The notes below the pieces were generated by a model, which saw only the letters and a program-made list of their open reading frames with translations, searched no databases and was not told the origin of the DNA. A stretch of DNA of 64,000 bases from Thereva unica (Eukaryota; Arthropoda; Insecta; Diptera; Therevidae). Numbering within the stretch: position 1 is the first letter of the stretch; every line of letters begins with the position of its first letter. Positions 52,161-64,000 of this stretch are shown in pieces. The stretch covers positions 167,105,850 to 167,169,849 of the forward strand of contig OX465283.1 of assembly GCA_949987705.1 (NCBI GenBank), written 5' to 3'. A program made the translations under genes and the position numbers.

Positions 52161-54137
52161 AGTGATTCCGATATAGACGGGGCGTCATGGATGCAAGCCG
52201 GAGATGCAAGATGTGTTAACCCACCTCTATACGATCAGATTAAAAGAATAAAACGTCAATTAGCACTTATTGCAAAGTCTCTAAATCCAAGCATGCATGA
52301 ATCACTGTGCAGGGTGTCCCCGTCGTTAAGAACTGATCATTTGAAATTATATTTAGATCCGGACTGACATTGAGGGAGACTCGTTTAATCTCATCGGAAT
52401 GAATTTTATGTGACACATTGTCGTTGTCAGTGTACGACGTTAGCTCAAGAGGATTTAAGTCGCTGTCTTTTGAATAAAAGGAAACTTTTTACATGGAAAT
52501 CCGCATTGATTGACGTCATTGATTTTCCCGAGTGAGGATGAGGAGTTATCCAAAAGAAATTAATCAAACAGGGAATAAATGTCACGATTATCTACAATAT
52601 TTTCCTCAAGCACTGAGAGATTTCCAAAATGGCATTTTTGCTTATCAGTGATGAATTTTGATTATTTTTTTTATTGCTTTTGTTGTTTTTTGCTAACAGA
52701 ATTATTTATGTAAATTTTATAAATGCTCTTTATGTGTACTTCATGTATTCCCTTTCGACCTGTTAGTATATGTGTGTGTGTACATAGTTAACGATTTCCA
52801 ATTTGCTCAAATTACACCGAAACTGACTTCCGTTCCGACGTCCTCCTACACAAGAAACAGGTCAATCAAAATAAAACTTTTTCCATAAAAGTTTTCACTC
52901 GAATAAGTCGTAATGCGATTTTCACCCCCCAAATGAAAAAAATTCAAATTCCCCACGAAATAAAAAAAATTCTCGTAGCTCCAAGCAGCAAGGTAAAAAT
53001 ATCTCAATCTAAAGTTGCGATATAAAAAAATCGTTTTTAGGCCGGGATGCCGTACGTACAAGAGTCTCAAACTACCACCGGTTGCTCCTTTAAGTCCAAG
53101 GACGAGCAAGCAAGGCCGGGCCAGACAAACGCAAGGCGCTTCGCTCCCATTCAGATCTCGACTATTTATTACGGCAGGACGTTTGCCATTTACACCTCAT
53201 TAATATTTTTTTCTTTACGTGAACTTTCCAAGTACGGACAGGACCTTATCCCAGTTTCCCAGGGTTAAAAAAGTGAAGAGGCCAGCGCTCCAGTAATTTA
53301 GGCACGCCACGTTCCACGTTCCCACCCCTCATCTATAATTTATGTAAGGGCTTGAAGTCTGGTAAGCTTGAAAGCATTCCAGAGAACACAGCTGAAATCT
53401 ACGGACGAGAAAGGGACTTTTATGCTCTATACATGCGGCCAAAATCTGTGGTTGAGCGGTGCCCTTGCACCTGTGCCCTGTGCTGCAAACATGTTCGAAT
53501 CAATTCATTTACTCGGAAAAATGCTTACAACATAAATGCGCAAAAATATTTCATGAGTCGAGTTTGCAACTTTAGTACGCCGTGGGATCGAGTCGGGAGC
53601 GGGAAAAGCGGCGCTTTAAACTCTCCCTTTGTGGAGCAGAATGGGCGGTGATTTATGCTTCTCTATAAACATCGAATTACCTGACTGTAAAATAAGCTTT
53701 TTATGAGTTATGAACTCCGTCCGTTGCCGACTTGTCTTAGCAATTTTAATTCCGCTAGAAATGTTTTTCTGCAAAAATCGTAGCATAGATTCTTCAATTT
53801 CTATAACGTTATTACATCAATCGCTTTGGGACATAAAAGACCCCTAGCCCAGAAACAATATAAAGGGGCAGGGAGTGTACTCGTCGACGGGCCAAATAAC
53901 CGGTGTACGTATCGTCCTTACGTCTGCGATTCCAATATTTCCATCGATTCTCTGATCTATTTGGGTGGTGGTTACTTCCAGCCAGAGCGCTCCCGATATA
54001 CAACGGGTGCCCGAACCGTCACGTAATTTAGGTCTTAGCCGACGTTATGTCCACAACGTCATCGTTACCGACATTTCTAAAACTATAACCCTATGACGCA
54101 CCGTACCGTTGATAGGTAAGAACAATGAAAACGTAGA
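52161..54137. other. Unannotated intronic DNA
   Basis: A short (TG)n run is near 52769-52780. Plus and minus frames at 53812-54026 precede the RNase H relic and could belong to it, but show no motif. Confidence 0.35.
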
Positions 54138-54610
54138 GTGACATACAAAATGGTTTCCGTAAATGCAGAAGGCTTCTCTTGGGTGGGCTCCATATTCATA
54201 TGGTCACTCATCCCTCTTTGGAAGTTCGCCATCGCTTCGGACAACCTAGATTGCACTACACCTACGTGGACCTTGGGGAAGCGTTTTAATACCATCATTC
54301 CGGCCAGAGACGACTGGACAGATTGTATTATCCCGACTGGGTCATTGTGTATCTACACAGATGGCTCCAAACTCGGGAATAACGTTGGCTGTGGTGTCTT
54401 CTCCGAGGTATTGAATATAGATACCTCTCTTCGTCTACTCGACCGTTGAATTCCCTGCGATCTGGGAGGCTTTCGACAGGTTGAAGATAAATAACATATC
54501 TCATAAGAATATATGTATTGTATCAGATAGCCAGGCGGCCCTGTCGTTACAACACCCACGACTGCTCTGCACTGCCGCAGGACTCTGTGAGAGATATTCA
54601 AAAATTCCAC
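54138..54610 (+). pseudogene. LINE RNase H domain relic
   Basis: The plus frame reads GSLCIYTDGSKLGNNVGCGV, with the first catalytic Asp codon at 54360-54362. After a frameshift near 54445 it continues as PAIWEAFDRLKI and NICIVSDSQAALSL, with the third catalytic Asp at 54526-54528; the second acidic residue is in IWEAF. Upstream text (LECTTP-like, TLGKRFNTIIP) fits the linker before RNase H in R1/I-type elements. No RT piece is adjacent. Confidence 0.7.
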
Positions 54611-56564
54611 AGAAAAGGAAGTGAATTGTTATTATAAGATTTAATTCAAAGCCTGCTTTAAAACACAAATTTACCCCCAATCAAAATCTCACATTACAAA
54701 TCAAATAAATTTTCCAGTTGTTGCTTAGTCTCCACCAAATTGAAGACGTCTTACATCTCCTACTGTGATGAGATTCCGCCCTAGTTAGTCGCATGGATTA
54801 TCCCATGGGAAATACTTACACATGTTTTTTTAAGATATTAATCAAAAATGTAAATCCACCCGTTTTATCCCAACCAAAGGCAAATTCGAGTACAATGAAA
54901 AAGAGAAGTGTCGGCTAGAGAATTTTGTTCGCCAAGAACCCGCCCGCACCGGAGCGGCAGCATCCAAAAATCGCTTATACATAGAGAGGGACCGTAGGCC
55001 TCAGTCAAACGATTCCCAGCAATTATGCAAATCAAAAAGTTCCCTAAAATCCGGGTTGACTGTCAGGATCCTAAAACCTAACAGAGTTCTTCGGTCGTTT
55101 AAAATCACGGTTAAAGTCGTCAGACTTCAACAAATTGGAAATGTGTCCTGCATGAATAATTTCCCAAGAAGAAGAAACTTTTGTAATATTTGGATTGGCG
55201 GGGCGGGGGGCCCGAAATGAGTTCCTTTCCTCGAAATGATATTCCCGAGCTCCAGGAGGGCTCATCTGGCAAATATTTCATTGAAATATTTCAAAATTTT
55301 GCTTACGTACGTACATATGTCTCCAGGGCAGGGCATATCGGCCCCCCAAACCGGAGGAGCCGAGGTCCTTCGTGCAATCAGTGGATACTGCCGGCGCAGG
55401 GTATTGTGTTGCCCTTTATAAATAAGGCTACGTACACCTCGATTTACGCTTCTCCTACTAGAATCGCATGAGGCAGCCTTGCGTGTTTATCTTCCTGGGC
55501 TCTGCAAATTATTCTGATTAATAAATGTACTTTGTGCTAGATGTGAAGATAAATACGAGCCCTAATTGAAGCCATGTAATTTGCTGATTATGTTCTAAAC
55601 ACATGGACAGACTGGCAAATTACGCCAATGCCGCTGCTTGATTTTCCCAGATACCTGCCAGCCGAGCCTGCAGAGAAGCCCTGTATTTACGATAGGGTTA
55701 CCTGCGACTCGGCGTGAGTTATTATCGTAACAGCTACTGCCATCCCTGTCGAAGTCTACAATATTTTACGCACGTTTCCAACAGTCCATTATACATCGCC
55801 GTCGTTACATAAACATTTTCCGCCATTTGCATATTTTATCATAGACGTAATTCCTCAGCAGTTTCCGAAACGCGTTTTATATACGGGCGAAATTTTTCAA
55901 GTCACTCCTGGCGGCCTTGGGCCTCCTTTCAAGGCTGGAGGTGCTGCAGCCGCTTATTGGAAATGAGTTTGCCGAATTTATTGTGCGTTTGCATGTTGCT
56001 GGTTGCCATCCCAGATGGATCGGAGCTCCATGCTGGGCCCCAAATGTATGGTAAACAAGGCCCGCGCCCATAAATAATGTAACAACGTCTGCAGTCCCGC
56101 CGAGCTCAATTGTGGCCAATTATCACATAAAAGCACGCATGCCGCAGCTTAACCCCGTTGGCAAGTGGAAATCGCAGTCGTGGGAGTTTTCCACTAGAAA
56201 TTTCACTTTCAGATTTATTTTTGGACAGAAGTAGAATTTGAGGTATTCTACTGGTCAGCTTCAAGTGGAGATTGAATATCTTGAAATGTTTATGTTCAGT
56301 GCTCAGATTAGCGCGAAGATCGAGGCGATCGAAAACCAAATGCAAATGAGCTGCAAGTGAAGAGTTTATGGTGCAAACTTTGTCATCGAATGACAAAAAC
56401 AATTGGACAATTAAGTTTACTAAAAGCCTAGGAGAATAATCGAGACAGAATAATTGGGGTTGCAGTTGTAGATTGCATTTCTTAAGCCTAAGTAGAAACA
56501 CATATCGTCGCTCTAATTTAAAACCGTCAAGAGAGCATTAACAAAGTCGGTGTATCTAGACTTT
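54611..56564. other. Unannotated intronic DNA
   Basis: No supported feature. Frames at 55190-55471 and 56106-56501 lack family resemblance. Confidence 0.4.
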
Positions 56565-56646
56565 AGCTAGTCGCGGAGTGAAATCGAACCACGAACCTCT
56601 GTAGTATTGGTAGGACGTCTTAGGCCATAGGCACGAAGACAGGTGA
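56565..56646 (-). repeat. tRNA-derived SINE-like fragment 2
   Basis: The minus strand reads GTGCCTATGGCCTAAGACGT, then CCTACCAATACTACAGAGG, then TTCGTGGTTCGATTTCACTC. GGTTCGATTTC approximates a Pol III B box, and TGCCTATGG an A box with one base missing. No cloverleaf with a 7-base anticodon loop forms. It matches the 63.3 kb fragment through TAC-AAT-AC-AGAG and CGTGGTTCGA. Confidence 0.5.
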
Positions 56647-57251
56647 TATTCTATTTAGTGCAACAATTCAGGAAAGTAGGTACGTGTGGCAAAAGTATTG
56701 TGCCTTCTTCTGTCCAATGGCAGGTTAAAACGGATGATTCACCTGCGTATGGAGCTACTCCGTTTTGTAGGATAACCGAGTGCGGTATTGAACAACGTTA
56801 CTCCACGACAATCGCTCCTTGCTATTTTTTATACAAGGTCCTGGATGCATCCTTTCCTATTTACTGGCACAGCTTCCAAAATCCCATACTGGTAACTTAA
56901 TATAATAAAATCGCTCCTGCTTGACCAGATCCGCGAGAATACTGATTGCACCCAAGGCCCTGTTATTTTTGAACCAGTTTGAGACTTCTATGGCTAGGAG
57001 GGAGCATCATGAGATATTGGTGGACCCTTCGTTTCTTCGATTTCGACCCTTCGGTCGAACTGCTGCCTCTGGTCCGGTCTTCCATCTTTCAGAACTGCCG
57101 TGAAGATCTTGCATGATGCACTTCATCTGGAGATAAGGGGGGTTGCCTGATGTTTACAAGATACCCCAATTTAAGGGATAACGTTAAAAACATCCACAGT
57201 ATTCCAAAAGCAATGTTAACTATAATAAGCTAAGAAAATATCGGTGAAATT

Positions 57252-57406
57252 TGAGCCGTTTATTTTGAAAGTGGCATAAGTCACTTTTTTTTTTTTAAAT
57301 TTGTTTGTTTAAAAATGAAAAGATACCGTTCAATTGTATTTAGTTTTGCCATTAACTCGATTTTTTTGAAAAAGTGACTTATGCCACTTTCAAAATAAAC
57401 GGCTCA
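57252..57406. mobile_element. 155-bp hairpin element with 38-bp perfect inverted repeats, family member 2
   Basis: Arms 57252-57289 and 57369-57406 are exact inverse complements containing TGAGCCGTTTATTTTGAAAG and GTGGCATAAGTCAC. The 79-bp loop is AT-rich and non-coding. The perfect arms suggest recent origin or ongoing homogenisation. It is related to the 31.8 kb element by its arm sequence, while the loops are unrelated by eye. Confidence 0.85.
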
Positions 57407-60400
57407 TTTAGTGATTGTTTGGCGAAAAGCCTATGGAAAAATATATGTAGCTTTTTCCTGCCATACTCAACATTAATCTGATAAAAACCAGAACACCACA
57501 GATTTGCCTACACTAATTTACAGCGTTTCGTGTACTCCCAGAGCTAAGGGCAATCCCGAAATTTAAAAAGAACACAAGTTGCGGTATTCGCACATTGCTG
57601 GTGAACAGGTCTTATTTCTTTCACTTGGCAGTGCCTTAAGGTGGAATCAGTAATGAGAGTGTATTTAGAAGCGGCCTTGCCTCAACTTCAAAGCCCAGCA
57701 TTCAGCTGTCGGGGGTCTACGAGCCAAATATATGCACTAAGCAAAAGTAGTTGAAAAATTTGGAGATTTCTACTTAGCAAGTGTGTACCTTCCCCTTAAA
57801 GTTTACGTTAATGGCCTTGATGGGCAACTTTTTAATTAATTTAAATTACTTCTCCCAAATAAATTGAAACCCTGGCAGAACTTTCGCATTTCCCAGGCTT
57901 CCTTCCAGTAATCCCACTTTGCTCAGTTTAGACTGGGGCCTTCCGGCAACTTTAACTGATCGGATGGGTCAAACTTTTGTTTTAACACGGATAACGGCGC
58001 AAGGCGGGCTACCCGAAGGGTGGTCAATACAACAGAATGTCAACACTAGGCCTTGTTATCTTATTCCCCAGTCCATCTGTCAGGCCGTCAGATTTAATGC
58101 TTTCCGTATTTTTTTTTTCAATCAGAGGCAAATGACACCTCCGAGCGGAGATAAATATAACCTGAGGCACCGCCAGATTGAAATTCGTGGGACATCGCCG
58201 GAGGGCTCAGGTCCTTGTATAATTTTCGTTAATGAATTCCGTAGGCCGATTTTCCTTTTATACGATCTCGATTCGAGGAAAGTTCGACGCTCCAACCTTC
58301 TAAAGTATAAATCCCGGATGGTGCGGGGCGACGCCACAAGCCAAAATATTTCTTTGCGATGGAGGCGAAATTCCAGCAATTCGGGGTCAGGAGCTCTCAT
58401 TAATGACGGCCGGCATTTTCTCACGCAGAAACTTTAATTAAAAGCTCGCTGGAATATTTGCGATGCTGTGGCGAAGCTCCACGTACCGAGCATTAACTGG
58501 GACAAATCAATAGGAGAGCGGATTTCTAGCATAGCACATCCACGCTCCGGCCAGACGAGAAATTCTCTCCGGGCGGTGCGATGTGTTCAGGAGCGCGGCG
58601 GAAGGATCCGCAATTTTATGTCGCTTTTTATATGGATATCTGCTCATGAAGCGGCAGATGGTGATTCTGCAAATTGAATTCGGGACGGATAAAAGATTGC
58701 TTCCCCGGATTTCACACTACATCCCGAGCACAGGCACTTCACGGCGAGAGATAATGGCGCAAAAGATGCTAATGCGTTATTTATGGGGAGTAGTGGAGCT
58801 CCTATTGCGGCCACCTCGCATCCTTTTAAACGCTTTATTTTTATTGCTGCAGCTGTTAACGCTATCAACTCGAAAGTTCAAACGAGGCAATAACCGAGGA
58901 CTTCCAGGGTAGGATTTTCCGCTCTCGGATTTAATTGCCTTGAGGAGCCCTTTTCACCATAAAAGTAAGCGCGCACGGCCCAGGATAGGAGTGGATATGT
59001 GCGCCTCCTTCGAGCCTCCCATTGAATATTAAATGCAATTTTGGCTGTCGCCGTGTGCTTTCGGTCCTGGGTCGCCTCCAAAGGTGGGTTTTAGCGAAAT
59101 TGACTTGCATTAAAACGAACAGAACGTAATGCCTGCCCATTTCTGCTTTCACCTTTATTTTCACACACCTAATCAACCACACTTTTCCACGTCACTTAAT
59201 TTTCCTAGAGTGTATGCAGGTCGACTATCGCCTGGGAGCCGGCGATGGCATTCGTTCCATTCTAGCGCGACGTGAATAAATTCTTGAATATTTCATTTCT
59301 TGAGTTCGTGTGCAGCTTCCGTCTTTTATTGCACGTTGACATTTTTAATCGCTACCCCAGGTGTACCGTCATACCTTGCGGTGCAAGCTTCAAAAACTTA
59401 CTTGAATTTTCGTTTTTTCTTTTAGCAGATCGTTTTGCATATTTTATTCAGCGTTTAAATTTTTAAATTATTTCTTCACAGCTCTTTTGGCTTCGCTGCC
59501 AAGAGAACGAAAATACCGCATTTTCATGATTCATGGCAGACATAAGAGCATCTTTCCCGCTTTAGTTTCGTTTTTCGCTACTAGTTCGCTCTGAAATCTA
59601 GCCATTAACTACTATAGTAGATAATGTGAGTTTGTGAAACTCTAAGTGGTGCCCAATTCACCTTCAATTTCAGATTCAATAAGCGGTACGGCTTCGTAAA
59701 CAAGCTCTCCCAACTTTTGACGGGTCATCAAAAGAGTGTGCGGTCAGATGTTGTCATAGTGGAAGGCAAAACCTTTCCTGTTATTCAATTCCGGCGTTTT
59801 CTTTCAATTGCCTGACCTAATCTCTCTAGTTGTCCACAGTAGAGTTGAAAATCAATTGACTGATCAACTGTAGGTTCCTCATACTGGACGATTCCCTACT
59901 AGATCTACCACACACACAGTATCACGTTTTTCGACGTGAAACCGGGCAACGCGAAAACCCATGGTAGCTTACTATCTTTTGCCCGTGGACTATCTTTGAC
60001 CCTTCCGATTGTAATACTCAGCCCATTTTGTTCACCATCCTTTCATCAGCGCATCCCAGATGTTAATTCTATCACGTTTTCCGCGCTCAAATCATGAAGG
60101 TTTAAAAAAGTTTTATGATTAATGCTTAGCTCGAAACTACCGCCGGACTTTCTCAAAAATCTCATCAGCAGTTTCAGTGATTCGACGATCCGATCGTGAC
60201 TTTTCTTTCAGAACGAAAGCGTTCAACCCTTTTCCGTGCAGCAAAATTTTGATACGATTCGTATCCCATGAGGGATTAAGTAATATAGTTAACCCTTCTA
60301 ACACAGAAGGCGCACTTCCCAGCTGGGCCAAGGAAGATTTACCTACTCAGAGCATTCAAGGGCTGAGATGAGGCTCACAGCATAGCATGCAAACATAAAA

Positions 60401-63317
60401 CCCACGCAAGCAACAGGAAACATAAGCAGTCACATGAGATTTAAAAGACTCCTTTTAAGGAAATCTTTACTAATGTTCACGCTAAAGCTCTAAACGACGC
60501 ACGGCGACCTAGAAAACCTGAGTCGACCTTTCCATTAAGAAGCTGATGAACAAATAGGTTTTGAAAAAGTACCATCACCATGCATAGTACACATTTTTTC
60601 ACAAGCATGCGCAGAGTTCCTTGCTTTATAATAATCACATTGCAGCTTCACACCGCAACTTTTCATTATTTTTTCCCATTTTCAAAAGCGACCATCTTCC
60701 ACCAATTTTGATTTTACTCCAAGACACTCTCTGTCACTTTTCCAACGACCCTTTAGAGGTATGGCTGCGGCTAGTGGCTCTTGACGTATTTGCATTTGAC
60801 GCCATCTATCGGAAAGTCATCACGAGCCTAGCCCAGACCTTATACATACATAGTTCCTGGTAAGGACCACATCAATACCTTTGTTACTTGGATGGAATAA
60901 GTGGACACTGGTCATATAAACCAACCTCTTGCGTCCCTCTAGGCTTGATTGATTAAACTTTGAATCCTGTAAAAATTTCCAAACCGGCATTTTTAAAATG
61001 GCCATTGATATTCGGCAGATTCCGGATGATTGATTGTTGCAATTGGCCAAAAAATTGAGGATTTTTCAAGTGATTATAAAAAAGGTCGCAGATTTTATTA
61101 AGAGGGCATCTACCCTTTGCTTAAGGGCTAATCCTCAACCAAATAAAAGAAGAGCTTGTACATATCTTGTCACGATCCCTGAAGGGAATAATCAATTACA
61201 CTCGTTGTACCGATGTCAGTTGCATTTAGCTGAGTCTCCAATGGCTGGATCCATTTATCTTGGCCAGTGTCGTCTGTTTTTGTTTGTATTTTCGGCGGGG
61301 TTAACACTACGGAACTATGTTCGGCCATGCTTACACAGGACAAATCCTAATTTATTATATTTAATCCTTGAAGCGAGGACTCTCCTATAATTAAGAGCCG
61401 CCGGTTCATTAATCATTCGACATCGGACTGAAGATGATAGCTTCGAGCGGATAAAAATTAATGAATATATGTTGCGAAAGGCGCTCCACTAGCGAAAAAG
61501 TTGCAAGCATACAGGACCTTCCACCTTCGCAAACGAGCTGATGCGATGTCCTTGGCCAGTGAATGAGCGCTGCATGCTGGAGCGGGACTGCAGGACTACA
61601 CAGCTCTCTATTAAGCTCGGGGCTGGGCTGATTGCGGGGCTGCACTATAAATACTGTATGGCGCAGTTGTTTATATTCGAGCGTGTTTGTTTGTGGCAAC
61701 GGGAGCCCTGATGGGTAAATCTTGTCTAAGTTAAGTGGATGAAGGTGCTAATGGAACCGTTCCAGTGGAGCTGAGGGCATGAAGGGGGTGCTCCTCGCAA
61801 CTACTTGCAGAAAATTAGTTTTCCAGCACCTAAGACAACTTCGGATAGAATGTTTGCGTTTCTCGTGATGCCGAAATCGATCGCTCCCGACTGCTCTGAA
61901 TGTAAACAGAGGCTTGCCCCGAATACTGCTGGGCATAATGATTGATTTTCATAGCGTTTAAATACTTAATCTAGAATTTCATAAATCATGCATGGGTACA
62001 CTCCAAAGAAACACCTCAGCTCGTGCATGTGTAATTGCTTGCTCGATTATTTGTTCCGAATCAGGGCTCCGCTTCCTGCTCGGGATTTGCCCAGATATCA
62101 AAAACTCGCTATTCAGGACGTACGGTAAATAATAACCAACGTTATTTGATTCTTCCGCAACTGCTTTGATTTCTGCATGAGGGGCCCACTATCAGTCCTG
62201 TAATCAAAGAACATGGGCCATGGCTATAATTCTTTATTTAAGGATGCTCTAACGAAACATGTTTTACGGATATCAAAATTACGTGATATGACTTCGAAGG
62301 AACGACCCTAACGACTTGTGGCTGTGGGGCTCACTCCTGGGGAGTCGCAGCTGTAAAAAACCCTGAAAACGAAACAAGCAAAGGGCAGGCGATCCGCAAC
62401 GTGATGTGGAGAACGTTGGGCCTTAAAGATGGCTGGGGATCTCTGCTCCATCAAGGAACATCTGTTGCTCCTTTTGAAACGTTGCCAGCCATTGAACTAA
62501 ACGATTATGCGCCCGATAATGAACATGTTACAGAGCCGATGACGTGGTAAACGCCACCCCGCCTCGGAACCGCATCCCCCCCGTGAAGGTAATGTGCGTG
62601 CTGAGGATATCATTTATCGTAATGAGATCCGGTAATTGAATGCCTATATAAAACGATTCCACCACCCCCGGGGAGCTGGGAAATTTAAATTAAAGCACTC
62701 GTGCTGTACTTAGTCGGTTACGGAATATCGCGCAATCAGACGTCAGGAATGACAGCGGCAAAGGGGTTAAAAAAGTTATTACGGACTTAATTTAATGCTG
62801 GGTCGCCTATAAATTAAGGGAAATTAAGAGATTTGGGAAAAGATGTAAATTATGTTTGCGATTTTGTTGATATCCAGACTGGATAAATCGATAGCAGGTG
62901 GGGAGCAGTTTAATTGCTGGGAGCTTTTCATAAATTTGCGTTGATTCAATTTACCCAAAAAGTGGAATTAGATTTCGCTGTGTATATACTTAATGGTGTA
63001 TCAAAGATTTCAATTAGTCTAGCTCAAGTTTATCACACATGAGTTTGTTCACTGAAAATTGAGTTACATATTTATTCTTCAGTAGAAACTTTTGTGCAGT
63101 CTCGAATTTGAACCAGTCATAATGCTCCAGTGGAAATCAGTTAAACCGTCTTCAAGGGAACCCGTCGACAGATCCGACGTTTTTCGTTTTTTATGTGAAA
63201 GACTGGCGCTCGGAGGTAATGCCTTTTTCTTCTGTCCATAGTTCTATATTTGAGTGCAATGGTGGGAGTTTTTTCTAAAGAGGAAAGACGAGAAAAAGGG
63301 AAAGTTATCGAAAATGA
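57407..63317. other. Unannotated intronic DNA
   Basis: The 172-codon plus frame at 57919-58437 and others at 58583-59182 have no family resemblance and lie in a GC-richer patch. CTGCATGCTGGAGCGGG near 61570-61586 repeats 32860-32876. Nothing else is supported. Confidence 0.4.
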
Positions 63318-63400
63318 CCATGCATCCGAGTGGACTCGAACCACGGAACTCTGTGATTGTAGGCGGGCGCCTAACTCCTTACAAATGCCGGCCAAGGAGT
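63318..63400 (-). repeat. tRNA-derived SINE-like fragment 3
   Basis: The minus strand reads GGAGTTAGGCGCCCGCCTAC, AATCACAGAGTTCC, then GTGGTTCGAGTCCACTCGG. GGTTCGAGTCC is a perfect B box and a partial T-arm can form. Anticodon and acceptor stems do not, so it is not a functional tRNA gene. Flanking sequence shows no obvious tail. Confidence 0.5.
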
Positions 63401-64000
63401 TTCGAGAATAATCCACTGTTGGCCTGCCGATAGTGGTAAGTTATGTTAATACATTATTTCAGAAAGCTATAAACAATATCTCCTCTCAGTTATGTACGCT
63501 AATGGCTCTTTCGGGTCGCGTTTCCCGTGATTTCTGTGAGAAGCTCATTGCCCTGAACAAAGTGCACTTCAAAAAACTCACAGTAAAAAAACAAATAAAT
63601 TGCCATGTCGAATTCATCTAAAGTACTTTCACGCTGCATAAATCTCGGAAAATTTAAATGGCATTAATTTTTCCAGACATGCCAACAAAACCCTTTGAGG
63701 TGCGCTTCCTTCCTTCCTTTTCTTCATTTCTTCTGGAATTTCCGTATTAAAATTCCTTTGCCTAACATTCCTTACAACTTCCTGTTGGTGTGCGTGCGCC
63801 TGCCATATATAGCGGAGCGCCGTCGTCCCTACAGCTGTCGACTAATGTATTGTGAAGGGAGTCTTTTTGCCTGCATCTTTGCCAGAGACTCCGTGTTAAT
63901 ATCAGTAGTTGTTCATATTTATCGCCCCTGAGGGTTCATTTTGGATACGTGCTTTACAAGAGAGACATTTCCTTTTTATATCCTTTCAAAGGCTGAGCAT

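Larger units (their letters stand above)
27227..64000 (+). other. Octalpha2R: Putative first coding intron of the receptor gene (continues past the window)
   Basis: No sequence resembling receptor TM5, TM6 or TM7 (for example an NPxxY helix) was found on the plus strand after the donor at 27227. The rest of the window is therefore read as intron, at least 36.7 kb long. It contains only transposon relics, hairpin elements and unannotated DNA. A short exon, or an unrelated gene nested here, could have been missed by eye. Confidence 0.5.

Noticed and set aside
52769..52781. (TG)n microsatellite
   Set aside because: Only about six units; too short to be notable.
57919..58437. 172-codon plus-strand open frame with a 100-codon frame antisense to it
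   Set aside because: No family resemblance; open frames on both strands suggest composition rather than coding.
63318..63400. Functional tRNA gene
   Set aside because: The B box is perfect, but acceptor and anticodon stems do not pair; SINE-like debris fits better.

Overview
This window looks like a gene-poor stretch of an insect nuclear genome, most likely a fly (Diptera). The one recognisable host gene is the first coding exon of an arthropod-type alpha2-adrenergic-like octopamine receptor. Almost everything else is unannotatable DNA scattered with decayed non-LTR retrotransposons, small hairpin elements and tRNA-derived SINE-like remnants. There are no bacterial-type operons, CRISPR arrays, rRNA or intact tRNA genes. 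The species cannot be named from the sequence.

Layout. Bases 1-24560 lie upstream of the receptor. They hold no gene I can support, but do contain a strong RNA-type hairpin (7705-7776), a LINE relic with reverse transcriptase (RT) and RNase H pieces (13281-14012, minus), an R1-like RT remnant (15850-16065, minus), a possible hAT-type transposon end (16182) and a CR1/Jockey-like relic (22625-23213, minus). Bases 24560-26569 are a very AT-rich block leading straight into the start codon, probably promoter plus a long 5' leader with upstream ORFs. Bases 26570-27226 (+) encode the receptor N-terminus through TM4 and end at a consensus GTAAGT donor. No later receptor exon was found, so 27227-64000 is inferred to be a large first coding intron of at least 36.7 kb.

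The putative intron holds a 508-bp TA-flanked MITE (28018-28525), two members of one hairpin-element family (31815-32074 and 57252-57406), several LINE relics in both orientations, three related tRNA-like SINE fragments (29.4, 56.6 and 63.3 kb) and a clean nested insertion near 46.4-46.7 kb with an 11-bp target-site duplication. No transposon copy looks coding-competent; all RT and RNase H pieces carry frameshifts, stops or deletions.

The observations most worth a second look are the strand-asymmetric 27-bp hairpin at 7.7 kb, whose six non-Watson-Crick positions are all G.U on the plus strand; the two-member hairpin family sharing 25 of 33 arm bases; and a decayed 2A-like motif at 41.3 kb.
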